DNA of 64,000 nt. Source: Albidovulum sp. Lineage in GTDB: Bacteria > Pseudomonadota > Alphaproteobacteria > Rhodobacterales > Rhodobacteraceae. Under the pieces are notes generated by a model. It was not told the origin of the DNA. It saw only the letters and a list, made by a program, of their open reading frames with translations, and searched no databases. Location of the stretch: the NCBI GenBank assembly GCA_028823855.1, contig JAPPFL010000080.1, positions 30,975-94,974 of the forward strand, written 5' to 3'. Made by a program: the position numbers and the translations under genes. Position 1 is the stretch's first letter. Each line of letters opens with the position of its first letter. Positions 47,331 to 57,511 of this stretch are shown one piece after another.

Positions 47331-47710
47331 TACTACGAGAAAATCCATTCTGCCCGTCTGTAGCACGAGGAGTCTTCCTCGCCCGCATACGGCGTTCCGG
47401 CATGCTCTGTCGCCGGATACTTAAGCGCGGAATTCAAGCACCGCCACTAAAGGGATTAAGTATTGCGTTGCGCGGCGAGATCATAGGGTTCCAAACGAAT
47501 AAACAAAGAGTTGCATACTTCCTGTTAATTCACGATTGCGAAATTGTACGTGTATCAACGAAGTTAAACGCTGTTGTATGAATTCCCCCGAGTTCTACTC
47601 CGATTCGCGGCGGTCCTCGTTCGCGTGGGAAGGTCAGGTTGTAGTCCAGTGTCGACAGTTTTTCGAGTAGCGATTGGGAAGTCGTCGGGTGCCGCTTTAC
47701 TTGTCTTTTA

Positions 47711-47960
47711 CTTGCAGCGGGGCGGCGTAGAATCGAAGAATCGTATGATTGCCTCCACAAATTCGCGGTAATCTCGGTAGGAACGGTTGCAGGTTACCCG
47801 CCCGTGAATCTTCCTTAAAACCCTTCAATCGGGTTCAGATAGAGCGCGTAGTGCGTCAGGAAATGGAGATTGGGGCGGCGTTCCTGTGGGTTCAGCCAAG
47901 GTTTTAGCGCGAGCGCGTGGTGACGCTCCACCAGTTCGTCGAACGCCGCCTGCTACGCCT
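47711..47960 (-). pseudogene. IS630-family transposase C-terminal fragment
   Basis: Two minus-strand frames give FDELVERHHALALKPWL, then NLHFLTHYALYLNPIEGF, and after a shift KIHGRVTCNRSYRDYREFVEAI, the ending of IS630 transposases, where LNPIE carries the last catalytic glutamate. A stop codon and a frameshift interrupt it. Confidence 0.6.
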
Positions 47961-48141
47961 CGCTCGAGGCGAGGCGCAGAAACTCCGGACCGAGCGCGGC
48001 GAGGCCGCAACGAAACTCGGGAAGCGGGTCACTTTTGCACGCCGATGGCGGGTCACTCTTGGACGTCGCTTGACACGGGTAGCATTTACGGACAGGGCAC
48101 CGGCAGAGTGGTGTCATTGATTGGGAGGTCTGGCATCGGTC

Positions 48142-49086
48142 CTACCTTTGGCCTTTGAACCATGGAGTGAGGAGTGCCCGCGGATAGTCTGCACGTCGCG
48201 CCACAATCACTAGCGCGATGATCGACAGGATGAACGGCATCATCAGGAATACCTGGGGCGGAACCAATGCGCCGGCCTCGGTCTGCAGACGCACCTGCAA
48301 GGCATCGAACATGCCGAACAGCAACGCGCCGATGAGTGCCTTCCCCGGTTGCCAGCTTGCGAAGATGACAAGGGCAATGCAGATCCAGCCGCGGCCGTTG
48401 ACCATTCCGAAGAAGAAGGCGTCGAAGGCGGACATTGTGAGAAATGCGCCGCCGAGTGCCATCAGCGACGATCCTACGACCACCGCGCCCATGCGTAGCC
48501 GAATTACGGAAAGGCCCTGTGCGTTCACGGCTTCCGGATTGTCGCCGACCGCCTTGAGCGCGACGCCGAGCGGCGTACGGTCCATGATCCACCACACAAC
48601 ACACACCAGGATCAGCGCGAGCCACGTGAGCGCGGTTTGCTGGAAAAGCACGGGCCCGAAAAAGGGAAGATCGGTAAGGATCGGAACATCGAGGGAGCGA
48701 AACGGCTCGATTCGGGGCGGCGAACTCACCTGAGGCAGAGCGGTACGATACGTGAAGGATGCCAGCGAACTGGCAAAGAGCGTTATGCCGAGGCCGGACA
48801 CATGCTGCGAGAGGCCTAGCGGCACGGTCAGCACGGAATGAAGGAATCCGAACAGGGCGCCGGAGAACGCCGCAGCCAGAACGCCCACGGGGAGGGGAGC
48901 GCCGAGCCAGACGGTCATCCACCCGGTCATCGCGCCGACAACGAAAATGCCCTCGATTCCGAGATTCAGGACACCTGCGCGCTCGCAGAGGAGGGCGCCG
49001 AGGACGCCGAAAATAAGCGGACTAGCTATGCGGAGACTCGCCGCCCAGAAACTCTCGCTCAGGAAGATCTGGAGGATGTCGATCAT
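48142..49086 (-). CDS. second BMP-type ABC transporter, permease 2
   Basis: The 314-residue membrane protein has CERAGVLNLGIEGIFVVGAMTGWM and GQGLSVIRLR-like loop sequence typical of YufQ-type permeases. I use ATG 49086, which overlaps the TGA of the preceding permease gene (ATGA); the open frame runs to 49626 but that part overlaps permease 1. It is the last gene of this transporter operon. Confidence 0.9.
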   Translation of the reverse strand: MIDILQIFLSESFWAASLRIASPLIFGVLGALLCERAGVLNLGIEGIFVVGAMTGWMTVWLGAPLPVGVLAAAFSGALFGFLHSVLTVPLGLSQHVSGLGITLFASSLASFTYRTALPQVSSPPRIEPFRSLDVPILTDLPFFGPVLFQQTALTWLALILVCVVWWIMDRTPLGVALKAVGDNPEAVNAQGLSVIRLRMGAVVVGSSLMALGGAFLTMSAFDAFFFGMVNGRGWICIALVIFASWQPGKALIGALLFGMFDALQVRLQTEAGALVPPQVFLMMPFILSIIALVIVARRADYPRALLTPWFKGQR

Positions 49087-50150
49087 GGTGCCGGGGCCGC
49101 GCGCAGGCGAAGCCGGAAGCGGGCGAAGAATCCGCCAACCAGCATACAGATCAGGGACATCGATACAATGAGATCCGCGAGGAAGCTGGACACGCCCATT
49201 GCGCGGGACATGGAGTCCGCGCCAACGAAGACGCTTGCTACGAAGAGGCTGGCCGCAATCACGCCGATAGGCGAGAGACCCGCGAGCATGGCAACGACGA
49301 TTCCGGCGTAGCCGAAACCCGGGGAGAGGTCGGACGTCAAGTAGCCCTTCAGTCCTGCAACCTCGGAGACGCCGGCGAGTCCTGCGCACGCTCCAGACGC
49401 GATGGCGACACCCAGAATCGTCCGCCGTACACCGATACCCGCATGCCGGGCGGCTGTGGCATTGTCGCCCACCGCGCGGGCCCGAAATCCCCAAACAGTA
49501 TAGGCAAGAACCGCATGCGCGACGAACGCGGCGGCGATGCCGATGAGGAAGCCGGCGTGGAGACGCATCCGATCGACGAGCGCCGGCAATGCGGCGGAAT
49601 CCAGGATGGGCTCGGATTGCGGCCATCCAAGTCCCATTGGATCCTTGAAGGGTCCCTCGAGCATCATCTGGACGAAAATGAGAATGATGAAGTTCAGCAG
49701 GAGTGAGGTTACGACCTCATCCGCACCGAACCGGGTCTTCAGAAGGGCAGGTCCAAGCAGTCCCACCGCGCCCGCTACGGCGCCCGCCGCCAGGACCAAG
49801 GGGATCATCAAGATCGGCGGGCCGTCGATCATGCCGGTGCCGACCCAGACCGCGGCCAGGGCGCCGAGATAGAGTTGACCCTCGCCGCCGATGTTCCAGA
49901 AACGCGCACGGAATGCGATCGCGGCGGCGAGCCCGGTGAAGATCAGCGGCGTGGCGCGGGTCAAGGTTTCGGTGGCCGTGAACACGGAACCGAAGACTCC
50001 GGCCACCATTTGGGCATAGGCCGGCAGGATCGGAGCACCGGCAAAGGCAAGGGGAATCGCGGAAAGTAGCAGGGCTGCAAGCCCGGCAACGACCGGGATC
50101 AGTATTGCGCTCCAGGGCCGCACGGTCCCTCGAGGGACAATCTCAATCAT
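49083..50150 (-). CDS. second BMP-type ABC transporter, permease 1
   Basis: The 355-residue protein has about nine hydrophobic segments, FRARFWNIGGEGQLYLGALAAVW and TRFGADEVVTSLLLNFIILIFVQMMLEGPFKDP, typical of the larger permease of nucleoside-type importers. It follows the ATPase gene by 61 bases and overlaps permease 2 by 4. Confidence 0.9.
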   Translation of the reverse strand: MIEIVPRGTVRPWSAILIPVVAGLAALLLSAIPLAFAGAPILPAYAQMVAGVFGSVFTATETLTRATPLIFTGLAAAIAFRARFWNIGGEGQLYLGALAAVWVGTGMIDGPPILMIPLVLAAGAVAGAVGLLGPALLKTRFGADEVVTSLLLNFIILIFVQMMLEGPFKDPMGLGWPQSEPILDSAALPALVDRMRLHAGFLIGIAAAFVAHAVLAYTVWGFRARAVGDNATAARHAGIGVRRTILGVAIASGACAGLAGVSEVAGLKGYLTSDLSPGFGYAGIVVAMLAGLSPIGVIAASLFVASVFVGADSMSRAMGVSSFLADLIVSMSLICMLVGGFFARFRLRLRAAPAP

Positions 50151-50211
50151 AATTCGGGTCGTTGCCGGGCCAATTGCCAGGACCCGCGGCCGGTCGGCTT
50201 CGACAACCGGG

Positions 50212-51777
50212 TCATCCGACTGAACCGCCGGTCATCATCGCGCCAATTACGGCGCGGTCCCGCGATTTCGTCTCCGCGATCCGGCCACCTTGCATGACCA
50301 GGATGCGATCGGAAAGCGCCAGGACCTCATCAAGGTCTTCGGAGATAAGCAACACGCCCGCGCCTCTGTCGCGTGCCGCGATGAGTCGGCGGGAAACTTC
50401 GCCGGCCGCGCGCACGTCGAGCCCACGGGTCGGCTGGTTTGCGAGAATGATGCCGGGTTGGGCCTCCAGAACCCGCGCGAGAATCAGCTTCTGGATATTT
50501 CCGCCAGAGAGCAGCGCAGTACGCGCATGCGGACCCGGACAGCGGATGTCGTGGGCATCGATTAGAAACTCAGCATGAGTTGCAATTGCAGCCCGTCGCA
50601 GGATGCCCCGACGCTGGATCTCGGGGGAGTCGAGGCGTTCGATCACAATGTTCTCCGCCACGCTCATGTCTGCAACGATGCCATCCTGATATCGATCCTC
50701 CGGAATGCGGCCGATTCCTTCGCGGAGCGCTCTGGCGGGAGTCAGCCTGCGAACGTTTTTTCCGCCTATCGAGATCGATCCTTCACCCGGTTGCAGAAGC
50801 CCAGAAATTATTTGCGCGAGGGTACTCTGGCCATTCCCGGCCACGCCGGCAATGCCTAAGATTTCCGCCTCGTGAATCGTTAGGGACACTTCGAACAGCG
50901 CGCGCTGGGCCCGGGACGAGGGAACCGAGACCTTCTCGAGAACCAGCGCGGGCGCACTAGGCTCGCCAGGCGAACGGTCAACCCCGGCATGCTCCTCGCC
51001 GACCATCATGCGGACGATCTTCCCGACATCCGCCTCCGAGGTTGGCATTTCCCCCATCCTGCGGCCATGGCGCAGAACCATGATGCGGTCCGAAAATGCC
51101 AGCACCTCGCGCAGCTTGTGAGAGATGAAGATCACCGAGAGACCCTCGCGCACCAGCTCGCGGACGGCGCCGAACAGGGAGTCGGCCTCCTGTGGCGTGA
51201 GAACCGCGGTAGGCTCGTCCAGGACAAGGATGCGCGCTTCGCGATAAAGCGCCTTCAGGATTTCAATCCGCTGCCGCTCGCCGACGGAAAGCTCCCGTAT
51301 GCGGACGTCAAGCGATGCATTGAGGCCAGATGCCTCCATCAGGCGGTGCAGCCGCGCGCGGGCGCGACGGCGGGATCGCCGCGAACTGAACGGCGGTTCC
51401 GTTCCCAGAAGAATGTTGTCAAGAACCGTGAGGTTCTCCGCCAGCGTAAAATGCTGGTGAACCATGCCGATGCGGGCTGCTATCGCGGCTTGGGGTTGTC
51501 CCGGCGGCAGGACCTCCTCGTTGCCGCTCGGGTCGCGAATGCGCACCTCGCCCGCATCCGGTGTGTATTCACCGAAGAGCATGTTCATCAGCGTGGTTTT
51601 TCCCGCGCCGTTCTCGCCTAGAAGCGCGAGCACCTCGCCCTGATTGAGATCCAGATCGATGCTGTCCGCTGCCAGAAGGGGACCGAAACGCTTGGTCATC
51701 CCGCGCATGGCGAGAATGGGGCCGGGCATGGCAGGCGTGCCCGGACCGACAGGCGGCCCGGGCGCAAGGGATGTCAA
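50212..51777 (-). CDS. second BMP-type ABC transporter, double ATPase
   Basis: The 521-residue protein carries two ABC domains. The first has GENGAGKTTLMNMLFG, SVGERQRIEILKALYRE and ILVLDEPTAVLTPQE. The second has AGNGQSTLAQIISG and LSGGNIQKLILARVLE. The start may be a TTG at 51777, which overlaps the binding-protein stop codon (TTGA), or an ATG at 51729. Confidence 0.9.
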   Translation of the reverse strand: MTSLAPGPPVGPGTPAMPGPILAMRGMTKRFGPLLAADSIDLDLNQGEVLALLGENGAGKTTLMNMLFGEYTPDAGEVRIRDPSGNEEVLPPGQPQAAIAARIGMVHQHFTLAENLTVLDNILLGTEPPFSSRRSRRRARARLHRLMEASGLNASLDVRIRELSVGERQRIEILKALYREARILVLDEPTAVLTPQEADSLFGAVRELVREGLSVIFISHKLREVLAFSDRIMVLRHGRRMGEMPTSEADVGKIVRMMVGEEHAGVDRSPGEPSAPALVLEKVSVPSSRAQRALFEVSLTIHEAEILGIAGVAGNGQSTLAQIISGLLQPGEGSISIGGKNVRRLTPARALREGIGRIPEDRYQDGIVADMSVAENIVIERLDSPEIQRRGILRRAAIATHAEFLIDAHDIRCPGPHARTALLSGGNIQKLILARVLEAQPGIILANQPTRGLDVRAAGEVSRRLIAARDRGAGVLLISEDLDEVLALSDRILVMQGGRIAETKSRDRAVIGAMMTGGSVG

Positions 51778-52763
51778 CCGTCGGAAACGGGTGCCGTGTC
51801 GTTTACATTGACGCGGAACAGCCCATCACGTATTTCCTGCTCGCGCTCGCGCACCTTGGCAAGCACCTCCGCCGGAACGAGACTCTCGTCCACGACCATC
51901 GAACCGCCGCCATAGCCCATGAAGCTGTACTGGCCGTAGTCCGCCGCTTCGAAGGATCCATCGGCAACAGCCGCAATGGCACGGTCGATGGTGGGCTCCA
52001 TGTGCCAGAGGGCCGAGGCCATGATCGTTTCCGGATAGTCACCGGACGTGTCGATTACATTGCCGATGGCCTTGACGCCGCGTTCCACGGCCGCATCCGA
52101 CACGCCGAAGCGTTCAGCGTACATGATGTCCGCGCCAGCGTCCATCATGGCAAAGGCGCTTTCCTTGGCTTTCGGCGGGTCGTACCAACTGTCAATGAAG
52201 TTCACGAGGAACTTGACGTCCGGGTTCATCTCTCTCGCACCGTCCTTGAAGGCGTTCATCAGGCGGTTGACTTCGGGTATCGCGTAACCCCCAACCATGC
52301 CGATCACGTTCGACTTCGTGGCCGCGCCTGCGATCATGCCTGTCAAGTAGCTGGGTTCGTGGATCCAGTTGTCGAATACCGCAAAATTGTCACCGGAAGG
52401 ACCGAAAGACGAACCCATCAGAAACGCGGTGTCCGGGTAGTCGGCGGCAACCTTGCGGGCAGCACGCTCCAGGGCGAAGACCTCGCCGACAACCAACTGC
52501 TGCCCGGCCTCGGCGTACTCGCGCATCACGCGTTCGTAGTCGGTGTTGGCGACATTCTCCGAAAAGGCGTAATCAATGTCGCCACGGTCCGCAGCAGCGT
52601 TCAGCGCTTTGTGGATGCGGCTGATCCACTGTTGTTCGACCGGAAGGGTGTAGATAGCCGCGACTTTCAGCTTGTCCGCAGCGGCGATGCCCGAAGTCAT
52701 CACTATTGCGGCGGACGCGGCGGCGGCGAACAGCGCCCGGCGGGTGGTTCGTGTGTGAATCAT
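51774..52763 (-). CDS. second BMP-family substrate-binding protein
   Basis: The 329-residue periplasmic protein begins with a twin-arginine-like signal (RTTRRALFAAAASAAIVMTSGIAAA). The mature part has AAIYTLPVEQQWISRIHKAL, FLMGSSFGPSGDNFAVFDNWIHEPSYLTGMIAGAA, and GMVGGYAIPEVNRLMNAF, as in the BMP subset seen beside purine or pyrimidine catabolism. ATG 52763 has GGAGGAG before it. It differs strongly from the BMP protein of the B6 island, so the two transporters likely have different ligands. Confidence 0.9.
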   Translation of the reverse strand: MIHTRTTRRALFAAAASAAIVMTSGIAAADKLKVAAIYTLPVEQQWISRIHKALNAAADRGDIDYAFSENVANTDYERVMREYAEAGQQLVVGEVFALERAARKVAADYPDTAFLMGSSFGPSGDNFAVFDNWIHEPSYLTGMIAGAATKSNVIGMVGGYAIPEVNRLMNAFKDGAREMNPDVKFLVNFIDSWYDPPKAKESAFAMMDAGADIMYAERFGVSDAAVERGVKAIGNVIDTSGDYPETIMASALWHMEPTIDRAIAAVADGSFEAADYGQYSFMGYGGGSMVVDESLVPAEVLAKVREREQEIRDGLFRVNVNDTAPVSDG

Positions 52764-52800
52764 TGCAAACTCTCCTCCAATTTCGTTAGAAATCCGATCA

Positions 52801-52833
52801 CGATTCAGAATCGGATTCCTCGGCTGAGAATCC
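52801..52833. repeat. overlapping inverted repeats in the leader of the second BMP operon
   Basis: CGATTC-A-GAATCG (52801-52813) is followed immediately by GGATTC, nine bases and GAATCC (52813-52833). Both share the half-site GATTC and lie about 40-70 bases before the binding-protein start. This looks like a double operator or a small leader hairpin. Confidence 0.4.
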
Positions 52834-52933
52834 AAGCATCTTTGATGAACCGCATACAAAACGCAAGTTCCCGTGCCTGAAAATATTCGCGATTAAGTCG
52901 ACCCGGCGAGCGGATCAACGCTTGATCTCGGGA

Positions 52934-53337
52934 GTTTTACCATTTCCCTTGTTCCAACCAGTTTTGGACGGGCCAAGCCCGGATTCTTTGCAAACTCACG
53001 GATGTTGGCTGTCGCCAGCGCCGCCGCGTCCTGGATGCGCTGGCTGCAGCCGGCAGTGCGCTCGGACCGATGAGTTTGCCCGTAGCTTCAAATCCAGCCC
53101 GGATGTCGCCGTTTCTGGCATCTGGTGTTGGTTCCTGAGCAAGCGCCTGTATGCTTCCCGGGATGGCATCCCTTTGCGCGCTGAGCGCCGGGGAACCTTT
53201 CCTGGCACAGCCAATACGCAGCTTCGCGGCCGCGATGATACTGATACCAAAAGCGTCTGATTCAACTTCCGCGATATGCCTAGCAAGGACGCACGCGGAT
53301 TGAGGGCAAGCTCGGACAGGATATTGGCGTCCAGCAT
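52934..53337 (-). pseudogene. VapC-like PIN-domain toxin, frameshifted
   Basis: The frame from 53337 starts MLDANILSELALNPRASLL, the first acidic motif of PIN nucleases. After a shift another frame gives CARKGSPALSAQRDAI and later GDIRAGFEATGKLIGP with a C-terminus ending VQNWLEQ. The second and third acidic positions are worn. It would have been an RNase toxin of a VapBC pair. Confidence 0.55.
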
Positions 53338-53349
53338 ATGGAGCCTGTT

Positions 53350-53505
53350 CTCAATTTGATGGCATTCATCGGCAGCGGGGTGTCATCGACATCCGGAAAC
53401 AGGTCTTCCGGTTCGAGCGGGTCCAGCCCGACCGGAACCTCCGGACGGTCTTTGCGTTGGAGGGGTTCGATCATGAAAGGATCTCCATCGCGGTGGACCA
53501 TCACG
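53350..53505 (-). pseudogene. VapB-like antitoxin remnant
   Basis: The sequence VMVHRDGDPFMIEPLQRKDRP and PLEPEDLFPDVDDTPLP resembles the C-terminal half of VapB antitoxins. The DNA-binding start is missing because plus-strand transposase debris begins at about 53500. It lies directly before the VapC remnant in the usual order. Confidence 0.5.
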
Positions 53506-53509
53506 CGAC

Positions 53510-53882
53510 CGCCGAGCGCATCCAGCGCGCCGCCGCGCTGACGCTGTGCAGGCGCGAGACGCCGGAGAAGGACGCGAATGCCTTCTTAACGGAAATCTAG
53601 ATCGCGTTGCTTTCGGACTTCGCCGCGGCGCGACGCTTCAAGGGGCCGGAGAACCTCGGCCAGGCGATTAACCTCGCCGCCGCCATGGGTGGCCATCTGC
53701 ACCGCAAGCACGACCGGCCTCCGGGGAACGAGGTCGTCTGGTTAGGGTACGCGAGGCTCGCCGACGCGTCCCGGCCCGCGGAGCGAGCCAGGAGGCTGGG
53801 ACCGGAAAGCGCGATGTACAGGCTGCTGTGTCCCGATAGAAATCAAGACAAATGGGCAGCCCGCGCCAACCAGCCGCGATAG
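53510..53882 (+). pseudogene. IS4/Tn5-type transposase C-terminal fragment
   Basis: The plus frame reads AERIQRAAALTLCRRETPE, then an in-frame TAG near 53600, then FKGPENLGQAINLAAAMGGHLHRKHDRPPGN and VVWLGYARLADASR, the dimerisation end of Tn5-like transposases. The catalytic core is gone. Confidence 0.6.
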
Positions 53883-54074
53883 ACGCCGGATCCGGGCAGT
53901 CGATTTCGCGGCTCAACCGACACACCGCCTTTGCTAAGGGTGACCGGTCATTGTCGGCGCGTAGGTCGTCCATCTGTGCCTCCCCTTGAAAGCGCCAAGT
54001 GATTTCTCCCAAGAAGTCATTGAGACAAAAGTAATCTATAGCTACAATTCGCGAACTGTACGCGACCTGTAGCG

Positions 54075-54722
54075 ATGATGTCCGAAATTGTCGATTTTCC
54101 CGTAGACGAAGATGCCCAAATTCGTGCAGCCGCATTCGAGCATGTGCGAAGGCTTTCCGAATTCGAAACTCCTTTGTGTGCCGCGTCGCTTGCGAAGGGA
54201 TTCAAATTCAAGGGGTCTCGCATCCGCCTCCTCAGTAAAGCGTTAGGGATATTCAAGCCGAAAGAGATGCGGACCGTGCTGTCGATCCGGACGTGAGTCC
54301 GACGAAGGGGTCGGAAAATCAGGTACGACGATCAGCGCGATGTGCACCGGCAGATATACGAGCCGAACGAAAGCTGCGAATATTCTTTCGAGCGCGGCGA
54401 CCCAAACAAAGGCAACAATCTAAGGCTACGTGTGGCTTGGGAGCAACGGTTTCCAGTCAACTATTTTCGGGGCGTCGCGCCCGCATTATATCACGCCCTG
54501 ATGCCCACTTACATCGCGGGCTGGAATAAGGCGCGGCGCAAATTCAGTCTCGAATTCGGCCTGCCCTACCAGCCCATGTCATCACCTCGACAATCCGCAA
54601 ATGTACGGCGCTACACCCTTCAAACCGTGAAGCAGCGCTTGCATCAAGCGGCATTTCGGGAATTGGCCATCGCTGCTTATGGGGTCGCTGTGCGCTGTCC
54701 CACCGGGGGAGCCACGTCTCCT
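54075..54722 (+). pseudogene. HNH restriction-type endonuclease, truncated
   Basis: From 54075 the frame gives FPVDEDAQIRAAAFEHVRRLSEF and RIRLLSKALGIFKPKEMRTVLSI, then a TGA at 54294. A second frame continues with YDDQRDVHRQIYEPNE, FPVNYFRGVAPALYHALMPTYIAGW and RRYTLQTVKQRLHQAAFRELAIAAYG. This is the order of a widespread HNH endonuclease family. The HNH nuclease motif itself is lost because an IS5-like end follows at 54725. Confidence 0.65.
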
Positions 54723-54724
54723 TT

Positions 54725-54845
54725 CTGCTCGAACTCACGAAAAAGCCTCAATTTTCTGCTTCGAATCTTGCTTTTTCGGCAATTGCTGGCGGAAACGTTC
54801 GAATCTCGTAGCATCGAATCGAATTCTTTCGTCAAAAGGACCTAA
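54725..54845. mobile_element. solo end of an IS5-family element
   Basis: This 121-base stretch is roughly 80% identical by eye to 46091-46211, the transposase-start end of the IS5-like element at 45.3 kb, including CTTTCGTCAA near the tip. The rest of the element is missing, so a deletion followed insertion into the HNH gene. Confidence 0.65.
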
Positions 54846-54955
54846 TTTATATGTACGTTTGCAGTCGACGCCTCTTTCTCCGATGGCCCGCCTCCGGTCG
54901 TCAAACAATATTCTGATGACTTGCCGATCGGATTCTGTCGCAAACGGCGCAGCGA

Positions 54956-55369
54956 TCAGCTTTCCAGGTTTTCCTCCTCTCTTTGGCGGTCGGCAGCTCC
55001 TTTTGCGGTCTCATCCCTGTCGACAAGTTCAATTATTGCCATCGGCGCCATGTCGCCGTAGCGGTAGCCGGCTCGCAAAACGCGCACGCACCCGCCCGGC
55101 CTGTCTTGGTAGCGCGGACCCAAAACTTCAAATAGCTTTTTGACGTGAATATCCTCTTTAAGGCGCGACGCCGCTAACCGGCGAGCATGAAGGTCGCCGC
55201 GTTTTCCAAGAGTTATCAGTTTTTCGACGATGGGCCGAAGCTCTTTCGCTTTTGGAACCGTAGTTCTAATCTGTTCATGCACAATTAAAGAACCGGCCAT
55301 ATTCGCGAACATCGACTTGCGATGTTCGCTTGTCCTATTTAATCGGCGGTACCTGCGGCCGTGTCGCAT
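54956..55369 (-). CDS. rplQ: 50S ribosomal protein L17
   Basis: The 137-residue protein starts [29 protein letters not shown] and contains [11 protein letters not shown] and [32 protein letters not shown], the L17 fold with the usual alphaproteobacterial tail. It is the last gene of the alpha operon and ends close to the IS5 debris. Confidence 0.97.
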   Translation of the reverse strand: MRHGRRYRRLNRTSEHRKSMFANMAGSLIVHEQIRTTVPKAKELRPIVEKLITLGKRGDLHARRLAASRLKEDIHVKKLFEVLGPRYQDRPGGCVRVLRAGYRYGDMAPMAIIELVDRDETAKGAADRQREEENLES

Positions 55370-55450
55370 CGTCGTCTCCTTTCATGCGAGGGCCGCATGC
55401 GCGCGGCCTTTCAGATCATTTGGCGGCTTGCCGACTCTCGGCAGTCCGCC

Positions 55451-56476
55451 CTACGCGATTTCGTCCTCGTACTGCTTAGCAACGTCTTCAATGTTTTCCG
55501 GCGGCCATTCCAGCACTTCCATGCCTAGGTACAGATCCATAGTAGCCAGCACGGTTTTGATTTCGTTCAAGGATTTTCTGCCGAAGTTCGGCGTGCGCAT
55601 CATTTCCGATTCCGATTTCTGCACGAGATCGCCGATATAGACGATGTTGTCGTTCTTTAGGCAATTCGCGGCGCGCACCGAGAGTTCCAATTCCTCGACT
55701 TTTTTCAGAAGGATCTTGTTGTAGGGCAATTCGTCCTTGTCTTCCTCACCCTTTACGATCTGCGGCTCCTTTATCTGCACAAAGGATTCCAGCTGGCTTT
55801 GAGTAATGCGCGCCGCCATGGCGACGGCATCGTCCGGCGCGACGGAGCCATCCGTTTCAACCTTGAGCGTCAGCTTGTCGAAATCCATGATCTGGCCTTC
55901 GCGCGTCGGCTGGATGTCGTAGGATGCCTTTTTGACCGGCGAATACTTCGCATCGACGAAAATCAATCCGATCGGCGCATCCTCCGGCCGGTCGCTCGGA
56001 GCGGGAACGTAGCCCTTGCCCGACGTTACCGTCAGTTCCATATTCAACTTCGTTCCCTCGTCGAGATGGCAAATGACGAGGTCCTTGTTGAGAATTTTGA
56101 TACCCGCGGTTTCGGAAATGTCGCCCGCCTTCACTTCGCCGGACTTGCTGGCGCGAATAAAAAGCTTCCTTGGGCCGTCGACTTCTTTGCGGATGACGAC
56201 CTCTTTGAGGTTCAATACAATGTCGGTTACGTCTTCTCGAACACCGCTGATCGAGGAAAACTCGTGCTGCACTCCTTCGAAATGAACACTGGTAATCGCA
56301 GCCCCCCTAAGAGAGGAAAGCAGCACACGCCTAAGGGCGTTTCCCAACGTTAGCCCGAATCCGCGCTCGAGCGGTTCGGCGACGATTTCCGCTTCTCGCG
56401 ACGGATCTCGTCCAGGGATAACTCTGAGCGCCTTTGAAATGACGAAATCGTCCAGTTCGTCCTGGTTCATGCACAA
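55451..56476 (-). CDS. rpoA: RNA polymerase alpha subunit
   Basis: The 341-residue protein has the N-terminal dimerisation domain ([40 protein letters not shown]) and the C-terminal DNA- and activator-binding domain ([46 protein letters not shown]). It is full length. It ends in TAG, showing that amber works as a stop here. Confidence 0.98.
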   Translation of the reverse strand: MCMNQDELDDFVISKALRVIPGRDPSREAEIVAEPLERGFGLTLGNALRRVLLSSLRGAAITSVHFEGVQHEFSSISGVREDVTDIVLNLKEVVIRKEVDGPRKLFIRASKSGEVKAGDISETAGIKILNKDLVICHLDEGTKLNMELTVTSGKGYVPAPSDRPEDAPIGLIFVDAKYSPVKKASYDIQPTREGQIMDFDKLTLKVETDGSVAPDDAVAMAARITQSQLESFVQIKEPQIVKGEEDKDELPYNKILLKKVEELELSVRAANCLKNDNIVYIGDLVQKSESEMMRTPNFGRKSLNEIKTVLATMDLYLGMEVLEWPPENIEDVAKQYEDEIA

Positions 56477-56576
56477 ATGCCTCCATGCGTTTTCCCGACC
56501 CTTTTACCGGCATCGGGATTTTTGTTTTCGCTGAATGGAAATTCGGCTCAGTCAGTCATTCCCGAGCGCGGTAGTC

Positions 56577-56966
56577 TTATACGCGCCTGCGCTTTGGCGG
56601 GCGGCAACCATTGTGTGCGATCGGCGTTACGTCTCGGATGGCCGTTATCGTGAATCCTTGCGCCGCTAGCGCCCGAAGAGCGCTTTCGCGACCAGAACCT
56701 GGACCTTGAACTTCCACTTCCAAAGTCTTGATGCCGTGATCGCTCGCCTTGCGAGCTACGTTTTCGGCGGCGAGTTGGGCCGCGTAAGGCGTCGATTTGC
56801 GCGATCCCTTGAATCCCATGGCGCCTGCGGACGACCACGCGATCGCGTTTCCCTGCACGTCGGAGATCAAGATTTTCGTGTTGTTGAAGGACGAAATCAC
56901 ATGCGCAACTCCCGTCGCGATATTTTTTCGTACTTTGCGCCTTACGCGGGAACGATTTTGTGCCAA
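56577..56966 (-). CDS. rpsK: 30S ribosomal protein S11
   Basis: The 129-residue protein has [34 protein letters not shown] and ends [16 protein letters not shown], the invariant S11 C-terminus. It lies 15 bases after rpsM and about 100 bases before rpoA. Confidence 0.98.
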   Translation of the reverse strand: MAQNRSRVRRKVRKNIATGVAHVISSFNNTKILISDVQGNAIAWSSAGAMGFKGSRKSTPYAAQLAAENVARKASDHGIKTLEVEVQGPGSGRESALRALAAQGFTITAIRDVTPIAHNGCRPPKRRRV

Positions 56967-56981
56967 GTCCCGAGCCCCCCG

Positions 56982-57350
56982 TTATTTCTTTTTTCCCGCG
57001 ATCGGCTTGGCCGGTCCCTTGCGGGTTCGCGCGTTCGTGTGAGTGCGCTGTCCGCGAACCGGTAGTCCGCGCCGGTGGCGAAGTCCCCGATAACTGCCGA
57101 TGTCCATCATGCGCTTGATGTTCATCTGGACTTCGCGTCGGCGATTGCCCTCGACGACGTAGTTTGCATCTATGTGCTCTCTGAGGACCATGACGTCCGA
57201 GTCGGAAAGTTCATTGATTCTGCGGGATTTGCTGATTCCAACGGCATCGCAAATGTCATTCGCTGCGGAATGACCTATCCCGTGAATTCTAGTCAACGCT
57301 ATGGGAACTCGTTTATTTGTCGGAATATTCACGCCAGCTATTCGCGCCAC
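56982..57350 (-). CDS. rpsM: 30S ribosomal protein S13
   Basis: The 122-residue protein begins [26 protein letters not shown] and ends with [28 protein letters not shown], standard for S13. It is the first gene of the block; secY and adk, which usually precede it, are absent. Confidence 0.98.
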   Translation of the reverse strand: MARIAGVNIPTNKRVPIALTRIHGIGHSAANDICDAVGISKSRRINELSDSDVMVLREHIDANYVVEGNRRREVQMNIKRMMDIGSYRGLRHRRGLPVRGQRTHTNARTRKGPAKPIAGKKK

Positions 57351-57511
57351 GCTTGGTATCCTTTTCGTTGCGATTCCGTAATTCCAGAATCTTTTTTCAC
57401 AACATTCGTCCGTTTCAATTTTGAATTCGGATATAGGAATCCCTTTCGAATCGGCGAATCAAACGCCGCCTCATGCGACAGGCGCACGCTAGGGAGTCCG
57501 AGGACGCAGCG

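Noticed and set aside
48142..49626. A 494-codon frame that would make the second BMP permease much longer.
   Set aside because: The first 180 codons lie over the other permease gene in a different frame; the ATGA overlap at 49083-49086 gives a normal-length protein.
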